Below are positions 47,684 through 56,754 of a stretch of 64,000 bases of DNA, piece by piece. The DNA lies in assembly GCA_951813395.1 (NCBI GenBank), contig OX638356.1:3236501-3300500 (forward strand), in the 5' to 3' direction. Numbering within the stretch: the first letter of the stretch is position 1; each line of letters starts with the position of its first letter. Under the pieces are notes generated by a model. That model saw only the letters and a program-made list of their open reading frames with translations, ran no database searches and was not told the origin of the DNA. This DNA comes from Longimicrobiales bacterium. Its GTDB lineage: Bacteria; Gemmatimonadota; Gemmatimonadetes; Longimicrobiales; Gaopeijiaceae. Both the position numbers and the translations under genes were made by a program.

Positions 47684-49594
47684 CTAATCCTCTTGAAGCC
47701 GTTCTTCGAGGAGATGATAGGCCATCGGCATGAAGTCCGTTTCGCTCACCAGGCCGACCAGTTGGCCGTCCTGGACCACCGGGAGGGCCGAGACCCGGTT
47801 GCTCCGCATGCGGTTGATCGCCTCGAGGGTCGTCGTATCCGGCGAGGCCGTCACCGGCTTGCGCTCCATGATTTCGCTCACCGGGATGCTCTCCGCTTCG
47901 GCCTGTGTCCGGCCCTCGGCCATCAGGCGCAGGATCGAACGATAGGACACGATCCCGACCAGCCGGTGTTCGTTGTCCTCGATCAGCACATGGCGAATCT
48001 GCCGGACGTGCATGAGGTAGGCGACCAGTTCCACCAGCTCGTCCTGGTTCACCGTGGTCAGCGAGGTCGTCATGTACTGCTCGACGCGCATGTAGTTGTG
48101 CTTCCAGCCTCCGGCCTCGCCGAGTTCAGCGGGCTCCCACTGCGCGACCGGCAGCCCCTTCTTCTGCTGCCGCACGGTGGCGGACGTGAGCGCCGCCAAC
48201 TGCTCCCCCTTCGTGCCCGCACCCTTGAGGTTGCTCAGGGATCGGATGGCCCAGCTGGCCCCGGTCACCCCCGCCGACACACGCTCTTCGATCACGCCCA
48301 GGTAGCGGTCCACCTCGGTCTTGTACACCGGGTAGCGGCTCAGTGCGTCCGCGGCGAAGGGGAGCAGCGTGTCCAGAACCAGCCGGTCGGCCGGGCCGCT
48401 CTTCCCGTCGAGCCACGCCATTCCGGCTCGCAGCCCCAGCCGCGAGGCAGCCAGGAAGTTTGCCTTCGCGTCGTCGAATTCCATGCGCTCGGTGAGGTCG
48501 GGTACCGCCTCGGCAACGCCCAGCACGGTCCCGATCCAGAACACCGTATTGGCCATCTCGTCCAGCGTGGAGGGACCGGCCGGAAGCGCCCGGCACTCGA
48601 TGCGCAGGTGCGGTTTCCCGTTCGAGATGCCGTAGCAGGGCCGGTTCCACCGGTACACGGTGCCGTTGAAGAGCTGAAGGGCATGCAGTTTGGGGACGCC
48701 CCCCTGGTCCAGCACCTCGATCGAGTCCTCCTCCACATCCATGGCCAGCAGCACGCGGAAGTTGGCGATGTCCTCCTGAAAGAGCTCGGTCACGGACTTC
48801 TCCAGCCAGCTGCCCCCAAACCGCACGCGCGGACTCATCTCCCGCATGTGGAGGTCCGCTCCACGGGTGTCGAGCGACTGCCTGAAGAGGGCGATCCGCG
48901 TCTCGGCCCACAGCCGGCGGCCGAAGAGAAGCGGCGAGTTGACCGAGGCGGCCAGTATGGGCCCCGTGACGGCCTGGGCCACGTTGTAGAAGTGCGCGAA
49001 TTCGTCGGCCGACACCTGCAGATGGACCTGCGCGCTCGTGTTGCAGGCCTCGAGCATCACCGAATCGTGCTGGATCATGAGCTCGTCGGTGCCCCTGATC
49101 CGCAGGCGGAACCCGCTTCCCGCGCGGTTCATGGCTTCGTTGAGGGCGTAGTAGCGATCTCGCGGCGTGATGTTGTCGAGGGAGAGGTCCGACTTCATGA
49201 GCGTGGGAAGGATGCCGGTGAGCACCGCGTCCGAGTTGTGCAGCCGGGCGGCGTCGCGTACACGCGTGACATAGCTGTCCAGCTCCGCGTGCATGTCGGA
49301 AAAACACGACTCCGCAAGAAGCCGTGGAGACAGGTTGGCCTCCAGATTGAAGCGCGCCAGCTCGGTCGTGAACGGCTCGTCGTCGAGCTCGTCGAGAACC
49401 TCGACCGCCACCGGAGCGGGCCGCCAGGCTTCGTCTACGAGAAAGAACTCCTGCTCCGCGCCAAAACGACGGACGCCGGATTCGATCCGGCCATCCGCGA
49501 GGAGGCGCTCCAGCGCCTGGAGGTCCCTGAGAAGCGCGCGCGTGAAGACGCGAATCGCCTCCGGAGATGTCTGGGGTTTGAGATCGACGCCCAT
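47684..49594 (-). CDS. GCS2-type glutamate-cysteine ligase-like protein fused to a CBS pair
   Basis: Protein of 636 aa. The first about 460 residues match the GCS2 (carboxylate-amine ligase) fold: FGAEQEFFLVD near 44, RFNLEANLSP near 83, LEACNTSAQVHLQV and CRALPAGPS. Two CBS domains (about 505-625: VEQYMTTSLTTV, IMERKPVTASPDTTT) follow. The CBS pair suggests adenine-nucleotide control. It may make gamma-glutamyl-cysteine or another gamma-glutamyl amide; no glutathione synthetase is nearby. Confidence 0.83.
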   Translation of the reverse strand: MGVDLKPQTSPEAIRVFTRALLRDLQALERLLADGRIESGVRRFGAEQEFFLVDEAWRPAPVAVEVLDELDDEPFTTELARFNLEANLSPRLLAESCFSDMHAELDSYVTRVRDAARLHNSDAVLTGILPTLMKSDLSLDNITPRDRYYALNEAMNRAGSGFRLRIRGTDELMIQHDSVMLEACNTSAQVHLQVSADEFAHFYNVAQAVTGPILAASVNSPLLFGRRLWAETRIALFRQSLDTRGADLHMREMSPRVRFGGSWLEKSVTELFQEDIANFRVLLAMDVEEDSIEVLDQGGVPKLHALQLFNGTVYRWNRPCYGISNGKPHLRIECRALPAGPSTLDEMANTVFWIGTVLGVAEAVPDLTERMEFDDAKANFLAASRLGLRAGMAWLDGKSGPADRLVLDTLLPFAADALSRYPVYKTEVDRYLGVIEERVSAGVTGASWAIRSLSNLKGAGTKGEQLAALTSATVRQQKKGLPVAQWEPAELGEAGGWKHNYMRVEQYMTTSLTTVNQDELVELVAYLMHVRQIRHVLIEDNEHRLVGIVSYRSILRLMAEGRTQAEAESIPVSEIMERKPVTASPDTTTLEAINRMRSNRVSALPVVQDGQLVGLVSETDFMPMAYHLLEERLQED

Positions 49595-49669
49595 CAGCGT
49601 TCCTGCGTTCTTCCGGTCGGAGGTCGTTGCGAGTCGGCTTCGCGACGGATTCTATCTGAAAGGCATGTA

Positions 49670-50383
49670 CTAGCGAAAGGTCGCGATGGCCGCGAGCGCC
49701 TTCTTCGTGATCACCGGCACGCGGACCTCGTCCGCCGGATACCCCGTCACGAGCAGCAGAAACGGACGCTCATTCGGCGGCCTGCCCAGAATCTCGTTGA
49801 GAAAATTCATCGGCGAAGGGGTGTGAGTCAGCGTCGCCAGGCCCGCGTAGTGAAGTGCCGTGATCAGGATGCCCGTCGCGATGCCCACGCTCTCCTGCAC
49901 GTAGTAGTTCTTCACCTTGCTGCCGTCGCGCCCGACCATGTAACGCTCGGCGAAGATCGCGATCAGGTAGGGCGCGGTCTCCAGGAAGGGCTTGTGCTCG
50001 TCGGTCCCGAGCGCGGCGAGCGCGTCGAGCCACTCCCTGGGGGCGCCGCCGCGATAGAACGCCCGCTCCTCGGCCTCGGCCGCCACCCTGATGCGGGCCT
50101 TAACCTCGGGGTCGGAAACGGCCACGAAGTGCCACGGCTGATGATTCGCGCCGCTCGGGGCGGTCCCCGCCGCCCGGATACACTCCTCGATCAAGCCGCG
50201 CGGGACAGGCCGGTCGCTGTATTCCCTTATCGTGCGGCGCCGCTGCGCATCGGCCCTGAACTCCGCCGCGCGCGCCGTCATCTCGGCGGGCGAGCGCTCG
50301 ATCCACGATTCGAGCGGAACGAAACGGGGCTCGCTCAACGGGAATGGCTCCGGGGCGCCGTGCTCACGCTCCGTCGCGGCCAC
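49670..50383 (-). CDS. Nitroreductase-fold flavoprotein of the iodotyrosine deiodinase type
   Basis: Protein of 237 aa. FMN-binding [13 protein letters not shown] (48-60) and [12 protein letters not shown] (75-86) are present. The active-site lid keeps the trio typical of iodotyrosine deiodinase: Glu106, Tyr110 and Lys131 (EERAFY, then [11 protein letters not shown]). The C-terminal half ([33 protein letters not shown]) follows the same family. Reductive dehalogenation of halotyrosines is therefore the first guess; a plain nitroreductase is the alternative. The GTG start overlaps the end of the preceding gene by 20 bases. Confidence 0.8.
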   Translation of the reverse strand: MAATEREHGAPEPFPLSEPRFVPLESWIERSPAEMTARAAEFRADAQRRRTIREYSDRPVPRGLIEECIRAAGTAPSGANHQPWHFVAVSDPEVKARIRVAAEAEERAFYRGGAPREWLDALAALGTDEHKPFLETAPYLIAIFAERYMVGRDGSKVKNYYVQESVGIATGILITALHYAGLATLTHTPSPMNFLNEILGRPPNERPFLLLVTGYPADEVRVPVITKKALAAIATFR

Positions 50384-50909
50384 TCAGGCGGGTGTACGCC
50401 GCCACGACGTCCCCATCACCCAGCTCGAGCACCACACTGGAAGCGGGCACGCCGAGGGAGCGCGACAGGAAGCGGACGTTCACCAGTCCGACCAGCTCGT
50501 CGTCCGAGAGCGACACATGGCGCCATTCGGAGGCTACACGGGCCCCGAAGCGCTCGTACGCCCCGGTGAGGAACCCCGGCGAGCCGTCGATGGGAACGTG
50601 AAAATCGCCTGCGTGCACGGAGTAGGACCGGGCGATCTCCAACCAGCCCGCACCGCGCCTCCGCTGAGCCACGACGACGTCGGGGGGCACCCCGGCACGG
50701 GTCGCAAGGCGCAGGACGACCGGAATCTCGGCGGCGGACAGTTCCCACCGCGTCAGAACCGTGACCTCGCCTGCAGGCGTGCCGAAGTACTCGCCCACCG
50801 CGCGGAGGAACACGGCTTCGTTCGCGTTCCCTCGCTGTGCCTCAAGCACGCCCGGTGCGAGCACGAAAAGCAGTGCCGCAGCGGCTCTTGATCTTCCTGC
50901 TTTCCACAT
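50364..50909 (-). CDS. Secreted hypothetical protein
   Basis: Protein of 181 aa. A signal peptide (about 1-24, ending VLEAQ) is followed by a region with [10 protein letters not shown], helical segments and a repeated-looking [16 protein letters not shown] / [20 protein letters not shown] do not recognise the family. ATG 50909 has GGAGACGGCGCA upstream and was chosen over the longer open frame. It overlaps the nitroreductase start by 20 bases. Confidence 0.7.
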   Translation of the reverse strand: MWKAGRSRAAAALLFVLAPGVLEAQRGNANEAVFLRAVGEYFGTPAGEVTVLTRWELSAAEIPVVLRLATRAGVPPDVVVAQRRRGAGWLEIARSYSVHAGDFHVPIDGSPGFLTGAYERFGARVASEWRHVSLSDDELVGLVNVRFLSRSLGVPASSVVLELGDGDVVAAYTRLSGRDGA

Positions 50910-51028
50910 TGCGCCGTCTCCTGTCGCTGCCGAAATGTCACCGCACCGGGGCCTGTCCGCCACCCCCGAACCTGTGCGGAGCCGCCCCGCGAGCCGTCTT
51001 CGACAGAGCGACGACCATGGAATGCGGG

Positions 51029-52144
51029 TCAGCACCGTCCGAGCGCCCGCGACGCCCGCTCCCGGGCCGCGACGACCGGAGAGCACCCCGAGTCGTCCGC
51101 CTCGCGGAAGATCGCCGCAAGCGACTCACCGATTGAGCGGACCCGCGACTCCAGGTCGCCATGGTCGAGTATTCCCTGCTCCAGGAGCCCGAACGACATC
51201 GCCCCGCCGCCGTTGATCACGTAGTCGGGCGCGTAGAGGATCCCTCGTGCCCTCAGGCGCTCCGCGTCCTCGGGCACTTCGAGCTGGTTGTTGGCGGGCC
51301 CGGCCACGATACGGCAGCGAAGGCGCGGAATCGTGCGCTCGCTGACGGTCGCACCGACCGCGCCCGGGGCGTACACGTCACATTCGGTGTCGTACACCGC
51401 AGCCGGGTCGATTTCGGTCCCGCCGCACCGCGCTGCGACGGCACGTGCGCGCTCCCGGTCGATGTCGGAGACGAGCACGCGGGCGCCGGATTCGTGCAGA
51501 AGGCGTGCCAGGGCCCCGCCCACGTCTCCCGCGCCCTGGATCAGCACGGACTTGCCCGTGAGGTCCGCGCCGCCGTCGAGATGGTTCACCGCCGCCTCGA
51601 TTCCCGCGTGAACCCCCACCGCCGTGTAGGGACTGGGATTCGGCGGCGGATTGCCGTCACGACTGCCGGCAACCGCCTCCGTGAGCGTGGCCAGGAACGT
51701 CATGTCGTCGCGGGTGGTCCCCAGGTCTTCGCCGACGCTGTAGCCTCCGTCCAGGGCATTCAGCACCCGGGCGAACCGCTCGAAGAGGCTCCGACGCTGC
51801 TCGCCGACGATCGGGCCGGGCACCGCCAATACGGACTTCCCGCCTCCGTACGGCATGTCCAGCGCCGCCCACTTGCTGGTCATTCCCTCGGCCAGCCTCA
51901 TTGCGTCGCGCAGCGCCTCGGCGGGAGACGGATAGCTCTTCAGGCGGCAGCCCCCCGTGGGACGGCCAAGAGTACCGTCATGGAGCGCCACGAAGATCCA
52001 GCTCCCGGTCTCCCGGTGACGGGACACGACCACGCCCAGACCATCCCATGCCCCGATCAGCGATTCCAGGCTGATCTGCGCATCTTCGGCGCCGATGTTC
52101 GCACGCGCCTCACCGCGCCGCGCCTCCGTGTCGGAATTCTTCAC
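51029..52144 (-). CDS. Glu/Leu/Phe/Val-type amino acid dehydrogenase (leucine dehydrogenase-like)
   Basis: Protein of 371 aa. The dimerisation/catalytic domain has GGCRLKSYPS and KWAALDMPYGGGKSVL with the two catalytic Lys. The Rossmann domain has LIQGAGDVGGALARLL, then ANNQL and APDYVINGGG. It oxidatively deaminates branched-chain or aromatic amino acids with NAD. The GTG start overlaps the DUF3052-like gene's stop (GTGA). Confidence 0.92.
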   Translation of the reverse strand: MKNSDTEARRGEARANIGAEDAQISLESLIGAWDGLGVVVSRHRETGSWIFVALHDGTLGRPTGGCRLKSYPSPAEALRDAMRLAEGMTSKWAALDMPYGGGKSVLAVPGPIVGEQRRSLFERFARVLNALDGGYSVGEDLGTTRDDMTFLATLTEAVAGSRDGNPPPNPSPYTAVGVHAGIEAAVNHLDGGADLTGKSVLIQGAGDVGGALARLLHESGARVLVSDIDRERARAVAARCGGTEIDPAAVYDTECDVYAPGAVGATVSERTIPRLRCRIVAGPANNQLEVPEDAERLRARGILYAPDYVINGGGAMSFGLLEQGILDHGDLESRVRSIGESLAAIFREADDSGCSPVVAARERASRALGRC

Positions 52145-52554
52145 GTCGGCCGATCCTCCTTTCGGTAGACGAAGCGCAATCCCGACCAGTCCCCGTCGAT
52201 TGCGCAGATCTTGTTGTCCACCAGACCGCCCGCGAGGCCTGCGTGCCGCACGTCGGACTCGCGGATATCGCTTGCCAGGCTGCCGGCGAGCTTCGGCCAG
52301 GCAAGCCAGAGTCCCCCGTTCCAGTTCAGCTGGCTGCTGAAGCGTTCAACGGTTCCCGCGATCGCCGCAAGCGCGGGCAGGAAGACCACGATCACGTCGT
52401 AGCAACGTGGTCCCGAGAAGCCGTGGTCGACGATCACCGAAGCCGGGAGGTCGAGCGCCGCCGCGAAGTCGTCCGGTCCGCCCGCCCATCCGACCCGATG
52501 CCCCTCGCCGATCCCGAGCTTCCGCGCGAGCGGGGTTCCCGAGTAGCCCGCCAT
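52141..52554 (-). CDS. DUF3052-like protein
   Basis: Protein of 137 aa beginning MAGYSGTPLARKLGI, a typical DUF3052 opening, with a central CYDVIVVFLP and SQLNWNGGLWLAWPKL and a C-terminal VDNKICAIDGDWSGLRFVYR. Function is unknown. ATG 52554 has GGAGGACTGC directly upstream; an ATG four codons earlier lacks this. It is coupled to the dehydrogenase gene. Confidence 0.82.
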   Translation of the reverse strand: MAGYSGTPLARKLGIGEGHRVGWAGGPDDFAAALDLPASVIVDHGFSGPRCYDVIVVFLPALAAIAGTVERFSSQLNWNGGLWLAWPKLAGSLASDIRESDVRHAGLAGGLVDNKICAIDGDWSGLRFVYRKEDRPT

Positions 52555-52628
52555 GCAGTCCTCCATGAAGTTTGGTGGAAACGATGGAGTAAGTTAGAAG
52601 ACCACCAACCGCCGAGAGGCCAACGCCA

Positions 52629-53402
52629 ATGGAATGGATTGCCAATCCGGAAGCCTGGGTTGCCCTGGCCACCCTGGCCGTGCTGGAGATCGTTCTCGGG
52701 ATCGACAACATCATCTTCATTTCGATCCTCGCCGACAAGCTGCCCAGGGAGCGGCAGGCGAGCGCCCGACGCCTCGGCCTGCTGCTGGCGATGATCACCC
52801 GGCTCGCACTGCTGGGCACGATCAACATGATCATGCGGCTTACGGCGCCCCTCTTCAGCTTCGTGGGGCACGCCTTCTCGGGACGCGATCTGATCCTGGT
52901 CGTCGGGGGGCTCTTCCTGCTGACCAAGGCCACCCGCGAGATCCACCATCGACTGGAGGGGGACGAGGAGCACGACGGAAAAACGCGCGCCGCGAGCTAC
53001 GGGGCCGTCCTTGTCCAGATCGCCATCATGGACATGGTCTTTTCCCTCGACTCGGTGATCACCGCCGTGGGACTCGCGGAGGACTTCGCGGTGATGGCCA
53101 TCGCAATCGTCCTGGCCGTCACCGTAATGCTGCTCGCCGCGGGTGCCGTCTCGCGGTTCGTGAACCGCCATCCGACGGTCAAGATGTTGGCCCTCAGCTT
53201 CCTGCTCCTTCTCGGCATGACGCTCGTCGCCGAGGGCTTCGGACAGCACATCCCAAAGGGCTACATCTACTTCGCGATGGGCTTCTCGATCTTCGTGGAG
53301 GGCCTGAACCTGCGGATCAGAGCCGGTCAGCCGGTGAAGCTGCGGCGGCCACCGCGGAAGCCCGCGCTGCAGGCCGATCCGCCCGCGACCGGGTCCGGCT
53401 GA
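52629..53402 (+). CDS. TerC family membrane protein
   Basis: Protein of 257 aa with about seven membrane helices. TerC signature: LEIVLGIDNIIFISILADKL near 20 and the second acidic motif MDMVFSLDSVITAVG near 140, whose Asp residues lie within membranes. TerC/Alx-type proteins export or balance manganese and other metals, often for secreted proteins; the exact role here is unknown. It lies next to tRNA-Arg. Confidence 0.93.
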   Translation: MEWIANPEAWVALATLAVLEIVLGIDNIIFISILADKLPRERQASARRLGLLLAMITRLALLGTINMIMRLTAPLFSFVGHAFSGRDLILVVGGLFLLTKATREIHHRLEGDEEHDGKTRAASYGAVLVQIAIMDMVFSLDSVITAVGLAEDFAVMAIAIVLAVTVMLLAAGAVSRFVNRHPTVKMLALSFLLLLGMTLVAEGFGQHIPKGYIYFAMGFSIFVEGLNLRIRAGQPVKLRRPPRKPALQADPPATGSG

Positions 53403-53403
53403 G

Positions 53404-53477
<74 letters not shown>

Positions 53478-53525
53478 AACGAGCAGTAATGATCCGAAAC
53501 GGCCGATGCGGGGTCAAGGGGAATG

Positions 53526-53918
<393 letters not shown>

Positions 53919-54024
53919 TGAATGATGATAGCGACCGCCCGGTGCCGGCCATAGCCCGCGACGGCAACGAGATCGGGAATCCGAGACTCGCTGTCCTCTA
54001 ACTCAAGTCAGCACAACGGAACAA

Positions 54025-54050
54025 ATGTCTTGCACATTTGTGCAAGACAT
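54025..54050. promoter_or_regulatory. Perfect 26-bp palindrome, candidate operator
   Basis: ATGTCTTGCACA (54025-54036), centre TT, TGTGCAAGACAT (54039-54050): 12-base arms without a mismatch, in an AT-richer island between rnpB and the histidine phosphatase gene, 65 bases before that gene's ATG. No T-run follows, so an operator is more likely than a terminator. The bound regulator is unknown. Confidence 0.65.
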
Positions 54051-54114
54051 GCGATTGTGGGTCCGTGACGTTCCCCGAGTCCACGACCTTCCAACCTGGG
54101 AAGCCCAGCTCGGA

Positions 54115-54759
54115 ATGACCCGGAACCGCTTTGCGAAGGCTTCGAGAGCCTTGTGCTGGCTCCTCGCGACAGCCGCCCTCGGATCGTCCCCGGACGCCGC
54201 GTTCGCGGTGTCCCCCGCCTGGATGCAACTGCCCCCGGCCGCGCCCGACAGCGAGGCTGTTGTCGTGTATCTGGTGCGCCACGCGGAGCGAGCTGAAGAC
54301 GGAACGGACGATCCACCGTTGGCGCTTGCCGGCCAGATCCGCGTTCGGCAGCTCCTGGGCATGCTCGCGGACGTGACCCTGACCCACGTACACACGAGCG
54401 ACTTCAAGCGCACTCGGGACACGGCTCGTCCATTTGCCGAGAGGGCCGGGGTGGAATACGCGATCTACGATCCGCGCGAGCTGGAGGCGCTGGCCACGGA
54501 GATCGCGGCGACTCCCGGGCGCCATCTCGTGGCCGGTCACAGCAACACGACGCCCCAGCTGGTGGCGGCGCTGGGAGGCAACCCTTCGGATCCGATCGAC
54601 GAACTCGAATACGATCGGCTCTACATCCTGGTCATTCAGCCGGACAAACCGGCGATGACAACCCTGCTACGCTTCGGGGAGCCATACGTCGAAGGCCAGG
54701 ATTTCGGCCTGCGCGCCGGATCCACTGCGCTCAGAAGCTCACCACGAGGGCCACGGTAA
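54115..54759 (+). CDS. Secreted histidine phosphatase (phosphoglycerate mutase/SixA-like)
   Basis: Protein of 214 aa from ATG 54115. A signal peptide (about 1-31, ending DAAFA) and then LVRHAER with the nucleophile His, HTSDFKRTRDTARP and the second His in VAGHSNTTPQLV are present. These fit a compact histidine-acid phosphatase exported to the periplasm. Substrate is unknown. The frame is open 30 codons further upstream through the palindrome, but the signal peptide begins at 54115. Confidence 0.85.
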   Translation: MTRNRFAKASRALCWLLATAALGSSPDAAFAVSPAWMQLPPAAPDSEAVVVYLVRHAERAEDGTDDPPLALAGQIRVRQLLGMLADVTLTHVHTSDFKRTRDTARPFAERAGVEYAIYDPRELEALATEIAATPGRHLVAGHSNTTPQLVAALGGNPSDPIDELEYDRLYILVIQPDKPAMTTLLRFGEPYVEGQDFGLRAGSTALRSSPRGPR

Positions 54760-55615
54760 CGACCTGGTCCAGCTCCTTGCGGGGGACAAGCACCTCGCCC
54801 GCGGGTTCTCCCAGCTGCGACGACAACGGGACGCTCGCAAGCGCGGGCCGATTGTCGAAGGTCGAGCGGAGGGAAGTCTTCAGGCCGAGGTGCTCGTTCA
54901 TCGCGACGCTCAGCGAATTCGTCCAGTCGGCGCGCACGTCGCGTGGATCATCGCCATTTCCGTCGAGCACGAGATCGCTTCGCCAGTCCGAGTTGTCCGT
55001 CACCTGCAGCCGGAACTCACACGACACCCTTGCACCCAGGAAGCGGTCGCTCCACTCCGGATCCGGGACCACGTCCTGCTGGACCGTGTGGGTGAAGCCA
55101 TATGCGGTGCGCAGACTCAGTGCCTCCGACTCGGTCCAGCGGGTGGAGATGCCGAGGACGTTGACGAGCCGGTTCCGGATGCCGGCGAAGGTGTTGCGGG
55201 TCCAGCCCGATTGTACGAAGAACGCCGTCCGGTCGGATACCCGGCGGTCGAATCGCATTCTGGCATAGTAGTTCTCCACCGACGTCGTTGTGGTCGACTG
55301 CTCGACGAGGCGATAATCCGCCGGAGTACCGACCGCCGTGCGCGCCAACCGTGTGGTGCGGGTCCGGATTCCTCCGGCTTCGATCTTTACGTCGCTTCGT
55401 TCCCACGAACGGGTCAACGTGCTCGCGATTCCCAGCGTCGACGACACGGCGTTGCCCCCGGTGCGCACGAAGCTGAGTTCGCTCGAGTTCATCCAGCGGT
55501 TCTGGCCCTGAAGCGAACCGGCCGTGGAAACCGCCGCCAGCAGGAGACACACCGCCGCCAGGGAGGCCGGTGTGCGAATCGGTGTCACACGCCACATTAT
55601 CATTGCTGCCTTCAC
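54731..55615 (-). CDS. DUF481-like outer membrane protein
   Basis: Protein of 294 aa. A signal peptide (about 1-38) and then alternating beta strands with aromatic girdles (SWERSDVKIEAGG, YYARMRFDRRVSDRTAFFVQSGW, LSLRTAYGFTHTV) fit the DUF481 beta-barrel family, including the C-terminal Phe. Function unknown. Starts at GTG 55615 or ATG 55603/55597 are possible. Its 3' end overlaps the convergent histidine phosphatase gene by 29 bases, and its 5' end is only 30 bases from the divergent aquaporin start. Confidence 0.77.
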   Translation of the reverse strand: MKAAMIMWRVTPIRTPASLAAVCLLLAAVSTAGSLQGQNRWMNSSELSFVRTGGNAVSSTLGIASTLTRSWERSDVKIEAGGIRTRTTRLARTAVGTPADYRLVEQSTTTTSVENYYARMRFDRRVSDRTAFFVQSGWTRNTFAGIRNRLVNVLGISTRWTESEALSLRTAYGFTHTVQQDVVPDPEWSDRFLGARVSCEFRLQVTDNSDWRSDLVLDGNGDDPRDVRADWTNSLSVAMNEHLGLKTSLRSTFDNRPALASVPLSSQLGEPAGEVLVPRKELDQVVTVALVVSF

Positions 55616-55645
55616 GTTCCTTCCCTTCCCCTGAGTTTCCCAACG

Positions 55646-56311
55646 ATGCCACGTTACGCTACGGAATTCACCGGTGCCTTCTTCCTTGTGCTCACGATCG
55701 GCCTGGCCACCGTTCAGGGCGTCGTGCCCGCACCCCTCGCCATCGGCGCGGCCCTGATGGTCATGGTCTACATGGGTGGGCACATCTCCGGAGCGCACTA
55801 CAACCCGGCGATAAGCATTGCGATCATGGTCCGGGGGAAGCTCGACCGTGGCGATCTGCTGCCGTATGTCGTGGCCCAGATCGGCGGCGCCACCCTCGCC
55901 GCGATCGCCGTCTCCAGTCTGACCGGCGAGTTCCTGGTCGTGGCCCCCGGCTCCGGCACCGCCGCCGCCGCCGCGCTGCTGGCCGAACTGCTCTATACCT
56001 TCGCGCTGGCGCTGGTGATCCTGAACGTAGCCACCTCACCGCGAACCGAGGGGAATTCCTACTACGGATTGGCCATCGGATTCACGGTCATGGTGGGGGC
56101 GTTCGCGGTCGGCGGCATCTCCGGCGGGGCCTTCAATCCGGCGGTCGGAACCGGCCCGATCCTGGTGGCGCTTGCGGATGGTGGTTCTCTCGGCGCCCTT
56201 TGGATCTACTGGGTGGGACCGTTGGCCGGCGCGCTCCTGGCGGTGCCGGTATACCGCCTTCAGCACCGGGGCGACGGGGACGGCGATGGCGACGGCGGCG
56301 ATCGGGGATAG
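55646..56311 (+). CDS. MIP family aquaporin/glycerol facilitator
   Basis: Protein of 221 aa with six membrane helices and both half-helix NPA motifs (HYNPAISIA near residue 53 and FNPAVGTG near 170). The residue ahead of the first NPA, GGHISGAHYNPA, fits the water-channel subtype more than the glycerol subtype, but this is not decisive. The C-terminus is a short Gly-Asp repeat. ATG 55646 begins MPRYATEFTG. It lies divergent from the DUF481-like gene at 30 bases. Confidence 0.92.
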   Translation: MPRYATEFTGAFFLVLTIGLATVQGVVPAPLAIGAALMVMVYMGGHISGAHYNPAISIAIMVRGKLDRGDLLPYVVAQIGGATLAAIAVSSLTGEFLVVAPGSGTAAAAALLAELLYTFALALVILNVATSPRTEGNSYYGLAIGFTVMVGAFAVGGISGGAFNPAVGTGPILVALADGGSLGALWIYWVGPLAGALLAVPVYRLQHRGDGDGDGDGGDRG

Positions 56312-56320
56312 CGGGGTCCG

Positions 56321-56754
56321 CTACCAGACGCTCACATAGCCATCCGCTGCGAGGTTCCAGCGCCGGCCGTAGACGTGGAGTCGCCTTGTGGGCGTTCCGC
56401 CGGACGACAGCATCCCCCCGGCGTGAGTCCATGCAAGGACACTGCCTTCCAGGTTCACTCCTCCGCGGCAATCGCCCCGGGCAGCGTGGACACGGCCCGC
56501 TCCCGGGCGCTCCGCACGTCCACGAGTACGAAGTCCGTGGATGGGAGCGCCAGTCGGAGTGACTCCGCCGAGATCGTGGGGACATCGGGGTAGTCAGCCT
56601 TCAGTTCCTCCACCAGCCGCAGCACCACGGCGTATCGGGCCGCCTCGGTGGCGCGCGACTGGGCGTGCGCGGCGGTGACGGGCGAGACGCCGGCCGCCAG
56701 GGCGAGCAGCGCGAGGAACTTCCGGTTGAACGGCCGGGCGAGGGGGCTATGCAT
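56321..56754 (-). pseudogene. Broken secreted rhodanese gene (catalytic loop missing, frame shifted)
   Basis: The first part (56754 to 56455, 99 aa) has a signal peptide and the first half of a rhodanese domain, ending VDVRSARERAVSTLPGAIAAEE and a stop. Immediately after, in another frame, comes a rhodanese C-terminus: VNLEGSVLAWTHAGG, then RLHVYGRRWNLAADGY, with the stop at 56321. The middle, including the active-site CxxGxRS loop, is absent. A deletion that shifted the frame explains this. It overlaps the end of the MBL/rhodanese gene by 8 bases. Confidence 0.75.
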
